A stretch of 42,968 bases of DNA from Bacteroidales bacterium (GCA_013314715.1 JABUFC010000028.1:1-42968); one strand, 5' to 3'; counted from the stretch's first letter, positions 16,845 through 26,035 are shown. Program-made: numbers and translations. Notes: a model not told the origin generated them from the sequence alone.

Positions 16845-18839
16845 CTATGGTTTGTTTAAAACATTTACTTTTCTTACTTCAATAGGAGGAATCGATAAAG
16901 GCATTAGAAACTTATTAGTCACAATATTGGTTAAAACCATTTCATTTTGAACATCATCGTATCGAATAATAAAAATTCCTTTATTTTCGTAACCTCCTTT
17001 CTCTCCTATTTTTTCGAAATAAAATTTTGACGATAAAGTTGAAACATCTGTATGGTTTATACAATAAAAAAACTGAGATCCATATTTTTGAAGTAATGAA
17101 AGAAAGTATAAACTACAATCATAACCTAAAAAACTAAACTTAGTTGGTTCAATTTTATATAAATCTCTATAACTAAGCACAAAATTTTTAACCTGTGGAT
17201 TGGAATAATCAACATAAAAAGGCTGAAATGCATGCGAATGTAAATTAAATAAATGCTCTAACTCGAAATTTTGTTCAAACTTTTTCCATGTAGGCATATA
17301 CGATAAAATAAGCTTATAATTACGCGTAAGATCATTTAATTTGGTAATGGCATTGATTACAAAAACTTGTGATGATGATGGCAAAATGATAATATTTATT
17401 TTACGTTTATCGAGTGCTTTTTCAACAGCATCAATTCCTCCCTGCGAATAATTTACATCTTTTAGCGATGGACTTTTAGAGCCAAAATTATTATTAAATA
17501 CATCTAAATACTGCTTTTTATATATATTAACTATTTGCAATTCATCATTTGCGTTACCATGAACAATTACGATGTTTAGTGAATCAAAAGCAGCTAAATA
17601 TTTAGTAACTTGCGATAACTGTGAGTTTAGAGTAGTATTAAGTTGTATTACATTATCAAAATTAAATAACGCCTTATTAGTAGAAGAGATAGGATTTATA
17701 ACAGCTATATGTCGAGCATGTGCCCACTCAGCCACATCATTAAAAATGTTATCGTAAAAAGGACCAATAATAAGTTGGACATCTTGCAAGTTTTTATCAT
17801 TTAATAATAGCTTAATTTTTGCAGAATCACGTTTAACTTCATATTGAATAAGTTCAACGCTCAACCCCTGACGGCGAATAGAGTCGAGTGCCATTAAAAA
17901 ACCTTCGTAAAATTCAATAAAAGGTTTAGGTGCTAATTTAAAATTTGGATCGGTAGAAGCATCTTCTTCGTCAATAAGTGCCTCATCGCCCATAAGTGGG
18001 ATAAATAAAGCCACTTTTACATTTTTTAACGGAGATGTTTGCTGTTGTTTACAATCAGAAATTTTAACTGTATTAGGTTTAGTTTTATTAAAACTAGTGT
18101 CAATATTAGCAAGTGTTGTTGTTTCTTGTTTTATAGTATTTTTTTGTTCTTCAGCAACGGTTTGTTTGGTATTTTGTTCAATAGCATTTTTCATTTCTTT
18201 TTTAATTATGATTTCTTGCCCAATTTTTAGACCTGTAGTTTTTAATTCTGGATTTAATGCGTATAACGTTTCTTGCGTGATATTATATTGTTTGCATATA
18301 CCATAAATAGTTTCGCCTTTTTGAACTTTGTGTTTAGCATTTTGAACTTCTGTATTATTTTGAACAGATGGATTTACTGCAACTTGTGGTTTATCATTTT
18401 TGTAATCGGCAGAAGTAATATTACGAACAGGAATTTGAATTTTTTGACCTGGTTTTATGCCATTTGAAACTTCTGGGTTTATTTGAACTAACTCTTCAAT
18501 CGTTGTATTATTTTTCTTAGCAATACCATAAAGCGTTTCGCCCTTCTGAATTTCATATTCTTTTGTTTTATAGGGAGTTGCTTGTATAGGTATTCTTATT
18601 TTTTGTCCTGGCTTTAACCCATTTAAAACATCGGGATTTTCGTAAGCAATAGCATCGACACTCACTTCATAGGTTTTTGAAATGCTATAAAGGGTTTCGC
18701 TCTTCTGAACTTCGTGGATATAATATTTTTTTCCTTGAACAACCTCTATTTCGCTTGATTTTTTAACTTCCTGAGCATATGTATATGTAAGTGAACAAAA
18801 AAGAAACACAAAAAATAGTAAACACAAAAAATTTTTCAT
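16845..18839 (-). CDS. LysM-repeat exported protein with periplasmic-binding-protein-like domain
   Basis: ATG at 18839 is preferred to the in-frame ATG at 18866: it starts directly with the signal peptide MKNFLCLLFFVFLFCSLTYT, and a promoter box lies at 18854-18861, inside the longer form. The 664-residue product has three LysM domains (about 40-84, 94-137 and 170-213; each with a QKxETLYSI-like start and a GLKPGQKIRIP-like end) that should bind peptidoglycan. A Thr/Lys/Gln-rich linker follows, then a type I periplasmic-binding fold (about 275-650; VALFIPLMGDEA, LIIGPFYDNIF) resembling branched-chain amino-acid or LpoA-like proteins. Family members in Bacteroidota are usually labelled amino-acid ABC substrate-binding proteins, but no transporter is nearby. 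A role in sensing or regulating cell-wall synthesis is inferred. Confidence 0.85.
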   Translation of the reverse strand: MKNFLCLLFFVFLFCSLTYTYAQEVKKSSEIEVVQGKKYYIHEVQKSETLYSISKTYEVSVDAIAYENPDVLNGLKPGQKIRIPIQATPYKTKEYEIQKGETLYGIAKKNNTTIEELVQINPEVSNGIKPGQKIQIPVRNITSADYKNDKPQVAVNPSVQNNTEVQNAKHKVQKGETIYGICKQYNITQETLYALNPELKTTGLKIGQEIIIKKEMKNAIEQNTKQTVAEEQKNTIKQETTTLANIDTSFNKTKPNTVKISDCKQQQTSPLKNVKVALFIPLMGDEALIDEEDASTDPNFKLAPKPFIEFYEGFLMALDSIRRQGLSVELIQYEVKRDSAKIKLLLNDKNLQDVQLIIGPFYDNIFNDVAEWAHARHIAVINPISSTNKALFNFDNVIQLNTTLNSQLSQVTKYLAAFDSLNIVIVHGNANDELQIVNIYKKQYLDVFNNNFGSKSPSLKDVNYSQGGIDAVEKALDKRKINIIILPSSSQVFVINAITKLNDLTRNYKLILSYMPTWKKFEQNFELEHLFNLHSHAFQPFYVDYSNPQVKNFVLSYRDLYKIEPTKFSFLGYDCSLYFLSLLQKYGSQFFYCINHTDVSTLSSKFYFEKIGEKGGYENKGIFIIRYDDVQNEMVLTNIVTNKFLMPLSIPPIEVRKVNVLNKP

Positions 18840-18853
18840 ATCAATTTTTTTTA

Positions 18854-18861
18854 CAAAAGTA
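18854..18861 (-). promoter_or_regulatory. -7 promoter box upstream of the LysM gene
   Basis: On the minus strand this reads TACTTTTG, an exact TAnnTTTG match, 14 bases before the ATG at 18839. It supports that start and suggests the LysM gene has its own promoter downstream of the purB operon. Confidence 0.5.
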
Positions 18862-18884
18862 CACATTTTTTATACCATTGATAA

Positions 18885-19274
18885 CTATGGACACAAAGAT
18901 TGCAATTCCTTGATATTGCTAATTAAAATAGATTTAGGTCGTTGCTTGTAACGATAGTATATACGAATTGGCTCAAGGTGCTTTTCGCCTATCTTATTAA
19001 AGCTAACAATAATGGTATCGCCTTGGTTAAATTTCTGTTCGTTAATCGATTTACCTATTACAGAATAACTAAAATCTTTTATAGATGCATTATTTACAGT
19101 TAAGCTATCAAAAGTTACATTAACATACGAAGCTTTTGTTTTTAATAAAATATGATAATTTATGCCCTCAATGTTTTTCTCTTTTACACACCAATATTGC
19201 GATGTAGCTTTAGTAATTATAAACGAAGATGTGCAAGATTGAAAAAATAAAACAAATAAAAGATAAAGCTTCAT
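18885..19274 (-). CDS. Small putative lipoprotein of unknown function
   Basis: The 129-residue product has a short hydrophobic signal (MKLYLLFVLFFQSC) ending in a cysteine, consistent with a lipoprotein though the lipobox is loose. The mature part looks beta-rich (NYHILLKTKASYVNVTF, then GDTIIVSFNKIG) and ends with a basic stretch and a terminal Cys-Pro. I do not recognise a family. Its ATG follows the ABC exporter stop by one base, so it is translated in the purB-ABC operon. A periplasmic partner of the exporter is possible but not shown. Confidence 0.65.
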   Translation of the reverse strand: MKLYLLFVLFFQSCTSSFIITKATSQYWCVKEKNIEGINYHILLKTKASYVNVTFDSLTVNNASIKDFSYSVIGKSINEQKFNQGDTIIVSFNKIGEKHLEPIRIYYRYKQRPKSILISNIKELQSLCP

Positions 19275-19275
19275 A

Positions 19276-21105
19276 TTATAACATTATGTGTTGATTTTGT
19301 ATATCATGCAATTTTTTGTAGAGTCCATTTTTTGCCAACAATTCTTCGTGGGTTCCTTGCTCTATAACTTGTCCTTTGTTAATTACTAAAATTAAATCGG
19401 CGTTAACTATGGTTGATAAACGATGAGCAATAACTAACGAAGTGCGGTTTTTCATTAATTTTGTCAATGCATCTTGCACTAAACGTTCCGATTCTGTATC
19501 GAGCGATGAAGTGGCTTCATCGAGGATAAGAATGGGTGGATTTTTTAATACTGCCCTTGCAATACTAATTCGTTGCTTTTGTCCACCTGATAATTTATCG
19601 CCGCTATCGCCTATATTGGTATATACATGATTAGGATATTCCATAATAAAATCATAAGCATTAGCAACTTTGGCCGCTTCGAGCACTTGCTTTTCGGTAA
19701 CCTCGTTAACACCAAAAGCTATATTGCGAAAAATAGTATCATTAAATAAAACCGGCTGTTGAGTTACAATCCCCATCAATGCACGCAAATTTTTAATTTT
19801 AACATTTTTAATAGGAATTCCATCGATTAAAATTTCTCCTTCAGTGGTATCAAAAAAACGAGGTATTAAGTCTGCAATGGTCGACTTACCTGCACCAGAA
19901 GGACCAACCAAAGCGACCATTTTTCCTTTTTCAATCGTAAACGAAACATTTTTAAGCACATACTCATTTTCATACTTAAAACTCACATTTTTAAACTCGA
20001 TGGAATGATTAAAATCAGTTATAGCAACAGCTTGAGGATCTTCATATATTTTAATATCGGCAGCCATTATTTGCTCAATCCTATCGAGCGACGCCATTCC
20101 CTTTTGAATGTTGTAATATGCTTGCGAAAATGCCTTGGCTGGGTTTATTATTTGCGAAAAAATAACAAGATATGCTATAAATTCTTGCGACGAAAGTTCT
20201 GCTTTGTGATTGAGTACTAAAGTACCACCAAAATACATTAACGAGACTAAAACAACCGTTCCAAGGAACTCGCTTAATGGCGAAGCTAAATAACGACGAC
20301 GAAATAACTTAATCATTAGTTGAGTATAAAAATGATTCATGTTTTTAAAACGCTGATTCATTTTATCTTCGGCATTAAAGCCTTTAATAATTCGAATTCC
20401 CGATAAAGTTTCTTCTACAACACTAATAATACCGCCTATTCTACGCTGTCCTTGGTTAGATTGTTTACGAAGCACTTTGCCCACTCTACCAATTACAATA
20501 CCCGTTATGGGCAATAATATTAATGCAAACAACGTAAGCTGATAACTCATAAAAAAAAGTGTAACCAAATAAATTAGAATGGTAAGCGGATCGCGAAATA
20601 TCATTTCAATAGAACTCATAATGCTCCACTCTATTTCTTGCACATCATTAGACATTCGGGTTATAATATCACCCTTTCGTTCATTCGAAAAGAACGATAA
20701 TGGTAGTTGCAAAATTTTTGCATATAATTTATTTCGAATATCTTGAATAACCCCATTACGAATAGGAGCCATAAAATAATTGGCAAGAAAAATAAACATA
20801 TTTTTAAGCAAAGAGGTAATAATAACAATAAGACTCACAATAAGTAAGGCCGAAGTTGGGCCATTGTTTTCTATTTGCTGTGTTAAAAAATAATTAAAAT
20901 TATGCTGAATACTGTTTATTGAAAACTCAAAAGGGACTGCATCGTAAACAGCTTCTTGCGTTCCGAATAATATACCCAAAAAAGGAATAACCATCGTTAG
21001 GCTAAATAAACTCGATATAGAGCCTAAAATGTTAAATACTCCATTTAATATGGCTTTTCCCCAATAAGGTTTTACATATGATAATAATTTAACAAATTTC
21101 TTCAT
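19276..21105 (-). CDS. MsbA-like ABC exporter (fused permease and ATPase)
   Basis: The 609-residue half-transporter has an N-terminal six-helix ABC exporter domain (about 15-330) and a C-terminal ATPase. Walker A is GPSGAGKST, the Q-loop segment is GIVTQQPVLFND, the signature is LSGGQKQRISIARA, and Walker B is ILILDEATSSLD; the switch histidine is in VIAHRLST. Homodimers of this type flip lipid A or other lipids, or export drugs. MsbA-like lipid flipping is the usual guess for single-copy Bacteroidota members, but the substrate is not readable here. It starts 2 bases after the purB stop and is followed at once by a small lipoprotein gene. Confidence 0.9.
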   Translation of the reverse strand: MKKFVKLLSYVKPYWGKAILNGVFNILGSISSLFSLTMVIPFLGILFGTQEAVYDAVPFEFSINSIQHNFNYFLTQQIENNGPTSALLIVSLIVIITSLLKNMFIFLANYFMAPIRNGVIQDIRNKLYAKILQLPLSFFSNERKGDIITRMSNDVQEIEWSIMSSIEMIFRDPLTILIYLVTLFFMSYQLTLFALILLPITGIVIGRVGKVLRKQSNQGQRRIGGIISVVEETLSGIRIIKGFNAEDKMNQRFKNMNHFYTQLMIKLFRRRYLASPLSEFLGTVVLVSLMYFGGTLVLNHKAELSSQEFIAYLVIFSQIINPAKAFSQAYYNIQKGMASLDRIEQIMAADIKIYEDPQAVAITDFNHSIEFKNVSFKYENEYVLKNVSFTIEKGKMVALVGPSGAGKSTIADLIPRFFDTTEGEILIDGIPIKNVKIKNLRALMGIVTQQPVLFNDTIFRNIAFGVNEVTEKQVLEAAKVANAYDFIMEYPNHVYTNIGDSGDKLSGGQKQRISIARAVLKNPPILILDEATSSLDTESERLVQDALTKLMKNRTSLVIAHRLSTIVNADLILVINKGQVIEQGTHEELLAKNGLYKKLHDIQNQHIML

Positions 21106-21107
21106 AT

Positions 21108-22454
21108 TTATTGCTTCCCAGTATAATTAAAAGGACTTAAAAGCTTTAATTCTCTTTTTACTGATTCAGAAACATTAAGCTCTTCGATAAATGCATGTAT
21201 ATCTTCTTTTGTAACGGTTTTATGAGTACGGGTCAATTTCTTTAATGCCTCGTATGCACCTTCAACGCCCTCACGTCTTAATATTGTTTGTATTCCCTCA
21301 GCTATTACCATCCAATTATTATTCAAATCATTGTCAATAGCCGACTTGTTGACCATTAATTTATTCAACCCTTTCAAAATACTTTTATATGCTAAAAGCG
21401 AGTGGGCAATGGGATTTCCTATATTACGCAAAACTGTAGAATCGGTCAAATCTCGTTGAAGCCTCGATATAGGTAGCTTAGCACTTAAAAACTCGAACAA
21501 GGCATTGGCAAGCATCAAATTGCCTTCGGCATTTTCGAAATCGATGGGATTTACTTTGTGTGGCATAGCCGACGACCCTACTTCGTTTTCGTTGATTTTC
21601 TGCTTAAAATAATTCATCGAAATATACGTCCAAATATCGCGGCAGAGGTCAATTAAAATAGTGTTGATGCGTTTAATATTATCGAAAAGTGCTGCCAAAT
21701 AATCGTAATGCTCAATTTGAGTGGTGGTTTGTGAGCGTTCGAGTTCGAGTATATGATTTACAAAGGCATTAGCAAATTCGTCCCATTTTATTTGCGGATA
21801 AGCGGCATAATGAGCATTGAAATTGCCAGTAGCACCACCAAATTTAGCAGCATAAGGTATAATATACAACATTCCTATTTGCTTATGCAGGCGTTCAACA
21901 AAAACCATCAACTCCTTACCCAAGCGTGTTGGCGAGGCAGGCTGTCCGTGGGTATGTGCCAACATGGGAATATCTTTCCATTCTTCGGCTAAATTCACCA
22001 TGGTATCGACCAAATTATCTACCGTAGAAAAATAGTGCTGCTGCATCGCTTTTTTTAATAATAATGGAATTGCCGTGTTGTTTATATCCTGTGAGGTGAG
22101 ACCAAAATGGATAAATTCTTTGTATTGCGATAAGCCAGCAGCATCGAATTTTTCTTTTAAGAAATATTCTACCGCTTTAACATCGTGGTTGGTTATTTTT
22201 TCAATATCTTTGATACGTTGAGCATCGTCGAGCGAAAAATTATCGAACCACGACATCAACACAGTATAGTTTGCACTATCGAAAGAAACAAGCTGTGGCA
22301 ACGGCATTTTACATAGTGCAATAAAATATTGAATTTCGACATATAAGCGATATTTAATTAGTGCAAATTCGCTAAAATACTCTGCCAAAAAAGAAACTTG
22401 CTTTCGATAGCGTCCATCAATGGGCGTGATGGCTGTAAGTTCGTTTAATTGCAT
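21108..22454 (-). CDS. purB: Adenylosuccinate lyase
   Basis: The 448-residue protein matches the E. coli-type PurB, with the opening LNELTAITPIDGRYRKQ and the fumarase/aspartase superfamily signature GSSAMPHKVNPIDFENAEGN, in which Ser294 or Ser295 on the mobile loop is the expected catalytic residue. Other conserved blocks are TSQDINNTA and AHTHGQPASPT. It catalyses two fumarate-releasing steps of purine synthesis (SAICAR to AICAR and adenylosuccinate to AMP). It heads a minus-strand operon with the ABC exporter; a near-consensus -7 box (TACCTTTA) lies at 22472-22479. Confidence 0.97.
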   Translation of the reverse strand: MQLNELTAITPIDGRYRKQVSFLAEYFSEFALIKYRLYVEIQYFIALCKMPLPQLVSFDSANYTVLMSWFDNFSLDDAQRIKDIEKITNHDVKAVEYFLKEKFDAAGLSQYKEFIHFGLTSQDINNTAIPLLLKKAMQQHYFSTVDNLVDTMVNLAEEWKDIPMLAHTHGQPASPTRLGKELMVFVERLHKQIGMLYIIPYAAKFGGATGNFNAHYAAYPQIKWDEFANAFVNHILELERSQTTTQIEHYDYLAALFDNIKRINTILIDLCRDIWTYISMNYFKQKINENEVGSSAMPHKVNPIDFENAEGNLMLANALFEFLSAKLPISRLQRDLTDSTVLRNIGNPIAHSLLAYKSILKGLNKLMVNKSAIDNDLNNNWMVIAEGIQTILRREGVEGAYEALKKLTRTHKTVTKEDIHAFIEELNVSESVKRELKLLSPFNYTGKQ

Positions 22455-22471
22455 GGCTTTAAAATTTGTTG

Positions 22472-22479
22472 TAAAGGTA
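22472..22479 (-). promoter_or_regulatory. Near-consensus -7 box upstream of purB
   Basis: On the minus strand this reads TACCTTTA, seven of eight positions of TAnnTTTG, 17 bases before the purB ATG. A TTG triplet lies 17 bases further upstream, slightly closer than the usual 19-21 spacing. Confidence 0.35.
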
Positions 22480-22504
22480 CATTAAAATTTCAATTTCAAT
22501 AACG

Positions 22505-22549
22505 ATTGACCCCAGATTATGCATTTAAAATGCTTAATCTGGGGTCAAT
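22505..22549. repeat. 45-nt near-perfect palindrome
   Basis: The left arm (22505-22526) and right arm (22528-22549) pair at 21 of 22 positions around a single central base, with one T-T mismatch at 22520/22534. The outer arm reads ATTGACCCCAGATTA. It lies between purB (start at 22454) and the 3' end of the orphan gene at 22787. No T-run follows on either strand, so it is not a textbook terminator. It could be a protein-binding site, a cruciform or a small repeat element. Confidence 0.85.
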
Positions 22550-22786
22550 ATAAAGTAAAAATAGCTGATATTAAGCTAATCAACAAATAAAGTTATTTTG
22601 ATGATAGTTAATAAATTATATGTATTTGTTAATAAATGTTTTTTGACAGTCTGACGGTTTGCATGTTGTCGCAGCTGGCGATTTCGGAACCCTTTACTGT
22701 CAAGCAGCACAAAAGTTTGATAGTAACACTCAGCTTGATTTAATCACTAAACCGAAACTTTGGAGTAGCTGCTTTAGCATGAGTTT

Positions 22787-23941
22787 TCATTTTCTTTTAT
22801 AGTGATAATATTCGTCAACATAATATCCGTTTTCTCTTATTTTCATACATTTTTTGCGTGCTTCATTCATTGAATCTGGTTCTTTATCAAAGTTCGAATA
22901 ATTCCAATTATAATGTCCTGTGTCCCACTTTCCTTTAATATAAATGCCTGTGGATTCAGGAAAATAAACTTTTGCCATTGACCAGTTATTTAAATTTATT
23001 TCGGGAGTTTTTCTAATTAATGGTTCACGATTAGATTTTGGATTGAAATAGTAATGATGCTCCCACTCTCTAAAATGATTCTGCTTTTCTTCAAGTGTAG
23101 AATCTATTAACATATTCGTAAGTCCTAAGTTTTCGGAGTAAAGGTATATAAAATCCATTTTAGTTCTACTCCCGCCAAAACTTGCTCCACCATCATTAAC
23201 ATGTGTCAAGAAATCAATCTTAATGTTATTTTCAAGCAATACATCGTAGAAGAAATTTGAATTTTCCATTGTAAACAAAAGTATTATAAACTGTTTGGCT
23301 GTCGGAAAAATAAATGAGTTATAATTAGAATTCCATTCTTTACCTTCTTCATTAGCAACACGAAATTTATTATGATTTTGTTTATCTTTGGGATTTATTA
23401 CAGTATACTTTATTCCTGATAATGAATAAATTGAAGTTCCACTCTTTAAACTATAAACATCTCTTTCAAGATTAATTAATTGACATTGGATAGCAAAAAC
23501 CTTATGTGTATTTTTTTGAATTAGATGAGAGAAGTGAAAAAGGGCATGGTTTGGATAAAATACATCATTTTTAAGAAATAATTCCGTCCAATTTTTTATC
23601 ACAACAGAATTTCCACCCCCAAATTCATCCAAAATATATCCGTTATAGAGAAGTGGATGCGGCAAAGGTTTTCCTTCTTTTTCGAGTTTATCGTAAACAA
23701 AACTGTATAATCCCATCATTTCTTTCGGAAAAGGGTTCCAATCAAGACAAGTAAAATCAGTATGAATGAAAATTTTAGGGAATTCTATGTTTTCTTTTTC
23801 ACAATAATAATCCCAATAGAAAATATGCCTGAAGTCATATCCACTTGATGGATAATAACAAATTTTATTATTATTTTCCCAAAAGTAGTTTGGAAGTTTG
23901 TCAAGGTTTTCTGACTTGAATATTTCTCTTAAATTCTTCAT
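22787..23941 (-). CDS. Unrecognised 384-residue cytoplasmic protein, possible accessory gene
   Basis: I do not recognise a family with confidence. There is no signal peptide or membrane segment. The protein is rich in aromatic residues (Trp, Tyr, Phe) and Asn, with blocks such as FWENNNKICYYPSSGYDFRH near the N-terminus, GGGNSVVIKNWTEL, VNDGGASFGGSRTKMDF and REWEHHYYFNPKSN. The length and intact reading frame argue that it is functional. It stands alone on the minus strand between purB and a GT-C membrane protein, next to a palindrome and a GC-richer non-coding patch, and has no operon partner. This setting suggests an acquired gene, perhaps a defence or stress accessory gene, but nothing in the sequence proves it. 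Confidence 0.75.
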   Translation of the reverse strand: MKNLREIFKSENLDKLPNYFWENNNKICYYPSSGYDFRHIFYWDYYCEKENIEFPKIFIHTDFTCLDWNPFPKEMMGLYSFVYDKLEKEGKPLPHPLLYNGYILDEFGGGNSVVIKNWTELFLKNDVFYPNHALFHFSHLIQKNTHKVFAIQCQLINLERDVYSLKSGTSIYSLSGIKYTVINPKDKQNHNKFRVANEEGKEWNSNYNSFIFPTAKQFIILLFTMENSNFFYDVLLENNIKIDFLTHVNDGGASFGGSRTKMDFIYLYSENLGLTNMLIDSTLEEKQNHFREWEHHYYFNPKSNREPLIRKTPEINLNNWSMAKVYFPESTGIYIKGKWDTGHYNWNYSNFDKEPDSMNEARKKCMKIRENGYYVDEYYHYKRK

Positions 23942-23980
23942 AAAATTGATGTTACAAAGAATATAACAATTTATAAATTT

Positions 23981-26035
23981 CTATTTTTGCAAATCAATAG
24001 GAATTTTAACCTTGGGGTCTAATTTGGAAGCTTTTTGAAAATATTCTAAGGCTACATTTGTTTGATTGAGATTAAGATAAGTAATACCGATGTTCACCAA
24101 TGTTTGTGCATCTTTTGGGTCAATTTCGACCGCTTTTTTCAAAAAAATCAACGATGAGTCGTATTGCAACGACATTCCATAAGCCACACCCAAATCTTTA
24201 TTAACAGCAGCATTGTTGGGGTTAATAGCTTGTGCTCGCAATAAAAAATATTTAGCCTTGGGCAAATTATTTTTAAATTGCCCGTATAATATTCCTAATT
24301 GATAATTCACTTCAAAACGATTGGGATTAATAGTGAAATAATCTTCCCAAACCTTAATTTTGTAATCGACACTATCGGTAGCTCTTAATACCAATTCGGT
24401 ATTGGAATATGCTAAATTATGCTCGGGATTAAGCGTTAACAACTTACGATATGCCCAAATGGTAGAATCTAAGTTTTTATTATATTCAAAGTAACCATTC
24501 CCAAGCAAAAGCAATGCATCGCCATAGTTGGGATAAATTTCGAGCGAATGAGTAAGATATTTAAGAGCCAGTTTTAAATACTCATTGCGTTTAGCCTCGT
24601 TTCCGGGTTTGGTAGCCTCTTCTATTAACTTTCCTCCAGCGGAGCAATTGCTTTTGGCACCATTGACCGAAACTTTAACATCGGTTGTAAAAAGTGTAAA
24701 ATCGTTTTTCCAATCGCTATTACGCGCAATCGTTTTGCCTGCATAAGCAAGCATTACCAAAACAAACAAGGCTATGCGTAATGGTTCTGATTTTATCCAT
24801 TTAGGCAAAACCTGTACAAAAAAATAAGCAGCTATCAAGCAAAACCCAATCGATGCTACAAAAACAAAGCGTTCGTTCATAAATACCCCAACCGGAAACA
24901 AAAAGTTAGAAACCGGAGCTAAACTAATAGCATAGAAAAAAATTGAAAACGATAGGAGCGATTTTTTTTTGAAATTTTTAAGCGCAATCCAAGCTAAAAA
25001 CAACACTAATAGCAAAGACCCCCACGCATGCCAATGCGTCCATTCGGTAATGGGTATATGGTAGGGGTAATAATCGTATGTAAGCGGATGTGGAAAAAAC
25101 AAAAGTTTAATATAAATACCCATAGTGTACATAATAGTTGCAAACTTTTGCGATGTATTCATTTCGAGAAAGGAGTCGTTCATCAATTCGGGCATGGTTT
25201 TAATACCACCCTGCCCCAATACCGATTGACGTATGGCAAAATAAATAATGGCAGCCGCTATAAGTGGCAAGCTTGTTTGAAAAATTGTTTTAGTTTTGGT
25301 ATTGGTAAAAAACCATAAAGCAAGCGGAATAGTAACAATAAAAGTTGCAGCAATCTCCTTAGAAAGCATTGCCAGTAAATATGCTATAAAAGCCCACAAT
25401 AAATTTCTCCATTTATCTTTACCCTCTATGGCCTTTAATACAAAATAAAACGAAACTAAAGCTCCCAGCAACGACATAATTTCGTCTCGTCCTTTAATAT
25501 TAGCCACAACTTCGGTATGAATAGGGTGAGCCAAATATAATAAGGTTGTTAAAAGAGGTATGTACTGTATCCACGAATTAGCTTTATAACGTTCAGCTAA
25601 CAACTTCTCTAAAACTAAAAGAAGCATTACACATAGGAATGCAAATAGCAATACATTAATAAAATGACTAACATGAGGATTTAAACCAAAAAACTCAATT
25701 TCTAAAGCAAAAGTTACCATCGAAAGTGGGCGATAACGACCTCCAGCAACCAAATCTTTTTTGACTTTAAAAAAACCTGTAAATAACTCATTTTTAAAAA
25801 TATCAGGAATACCGGCAATACCTTTTTGCGTAAAATCGTTTTGAGTAATAACAATAGCATCGTCTAATGCATAATCGTTAAAAACTGTATTGCCATAATA
25901 AACAAAAGTCAATAAAAAAACAATCCAATAAGCATATTTTGTCAAAAATGTTTGATGGGTAGATATTGAATTATGGGCTGGTTGTGATGTTTTTGATAGA
26001 GGCACATTTTGTAACTTTTTCTTTTTATTTTTCAT
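23981..26035 (-). CDS. Multi-spanning membrane protein with C-terminal TPRs (TMTC / GT-C glycosyltransferase-like)
   Basis: The 684-residue protein starts with a Lys-rich cytoplasmic tail, then about ten membrane segments (about 33-450), then TPR repeats (about 470-680; for example NPNRFEVNYQLGILYGQ and DPKDAQTLVNIGITYLNLNQ). The first periplasmic loop has NDYALDDAIVITQND with the paired Asp58-Asp59 expected at a GT-C active site. AHPIHTEVVANIKGRDEI matches the TMTC/DUF1736-type family. Such proteins use polyprenyl-phosphate sugars to glycosylate proteins or act in envelope assembly; neither donor nor acceptor can be inferred here. It is not tightly linked to neighbours: 217 bases separate it from capD and 39 from the orphan gene. 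Confidence 0.85.
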   Translation of the reverse strand: MKNKKKKLQNVPLSKTSQPAHNSISTHQTFLTKYAYWIVFLLTFVYYGNTVFNDYALDDAIVITQNDFTQKGIAGIPDIFKNELFTGFFKVKKDLVAGGRYRPLSMVTFALEIEFFGLNPHVSHFINVLLFAFLCVMLLLVLEKLLAERYKANSWIQYIPLLTTLLYLAHPIHTEVVANIKGRDEIMSLLGALVSFYFVLKAIEGKDKWRNLLWAFIAYLLAMLSKEIAATFIVTIPLALWFFTNTKTKTIFQTSLPLIAAAIIYFAIRQSVLGQGGIKTMPELMNDSFLEMNTSQKFATIMYTMGIYIKLLFFPHPLTYDYYPYHIPITEWTHWHAWGSLLLVLFLAWIALKNFKKKSLLSFSIFFYAISLAPVSNFLFPVGVFMNERFVFVASIGFCLIAAYFFVQVLPKWIKSEPLRIALFVLVMLAYAGKTIARNSDWKNDFTLFTTDVKVSVNGAKSNCSAGGKLIEEATKPGNEAKRNEYLKLALKYLTHSLEIYPNYGDALLLLGNGYFEYNKNLDSTIWAYRKLLTLNPEHNLAYSNTELVLRATDSVDYKIKVWEDYFTINPNRFEVNYQLGILYGQFKNNLPKAKYFLLRAQAINPNNAAVNKDLGVAYGMSLQYDSSLIFLKKAVEIDPKDAQTLVNIGITYLNLNQTNVALEYFQKASKLDPKVKIPIDLQK

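Larger units (their letters stand above)
22455..22786. other. 332-bp intergenic region with palindrome and GC-richer patch
   Basis: No gene is seen. From the purB side it holds the -7-like box (22472-22479), the palindrome (22505-22549), and an AT-rich stretch (about 22550-22640). Then comes a clearly GC-richer patch (about 22643-22786), bounded at one end by an 8-bp inverted repeat, TTGACAGT (22643-22650) and ACTGTCAA (22696-22703). The patch runs up to the stop of the orphan gene and its composition differs from all other intergenic DNA here. It may be a recombination scar or cassette boundary; that is an inference. Confidence 0.5.

Noticed and set aside
22643-22703. 8-bp inverted repeat considered as ends of an insertion sequence
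   Set aside because: The arms are only 45 bases apart with no transposase, and no target duplication is visible; kept only as part of the cassette-scar idea.
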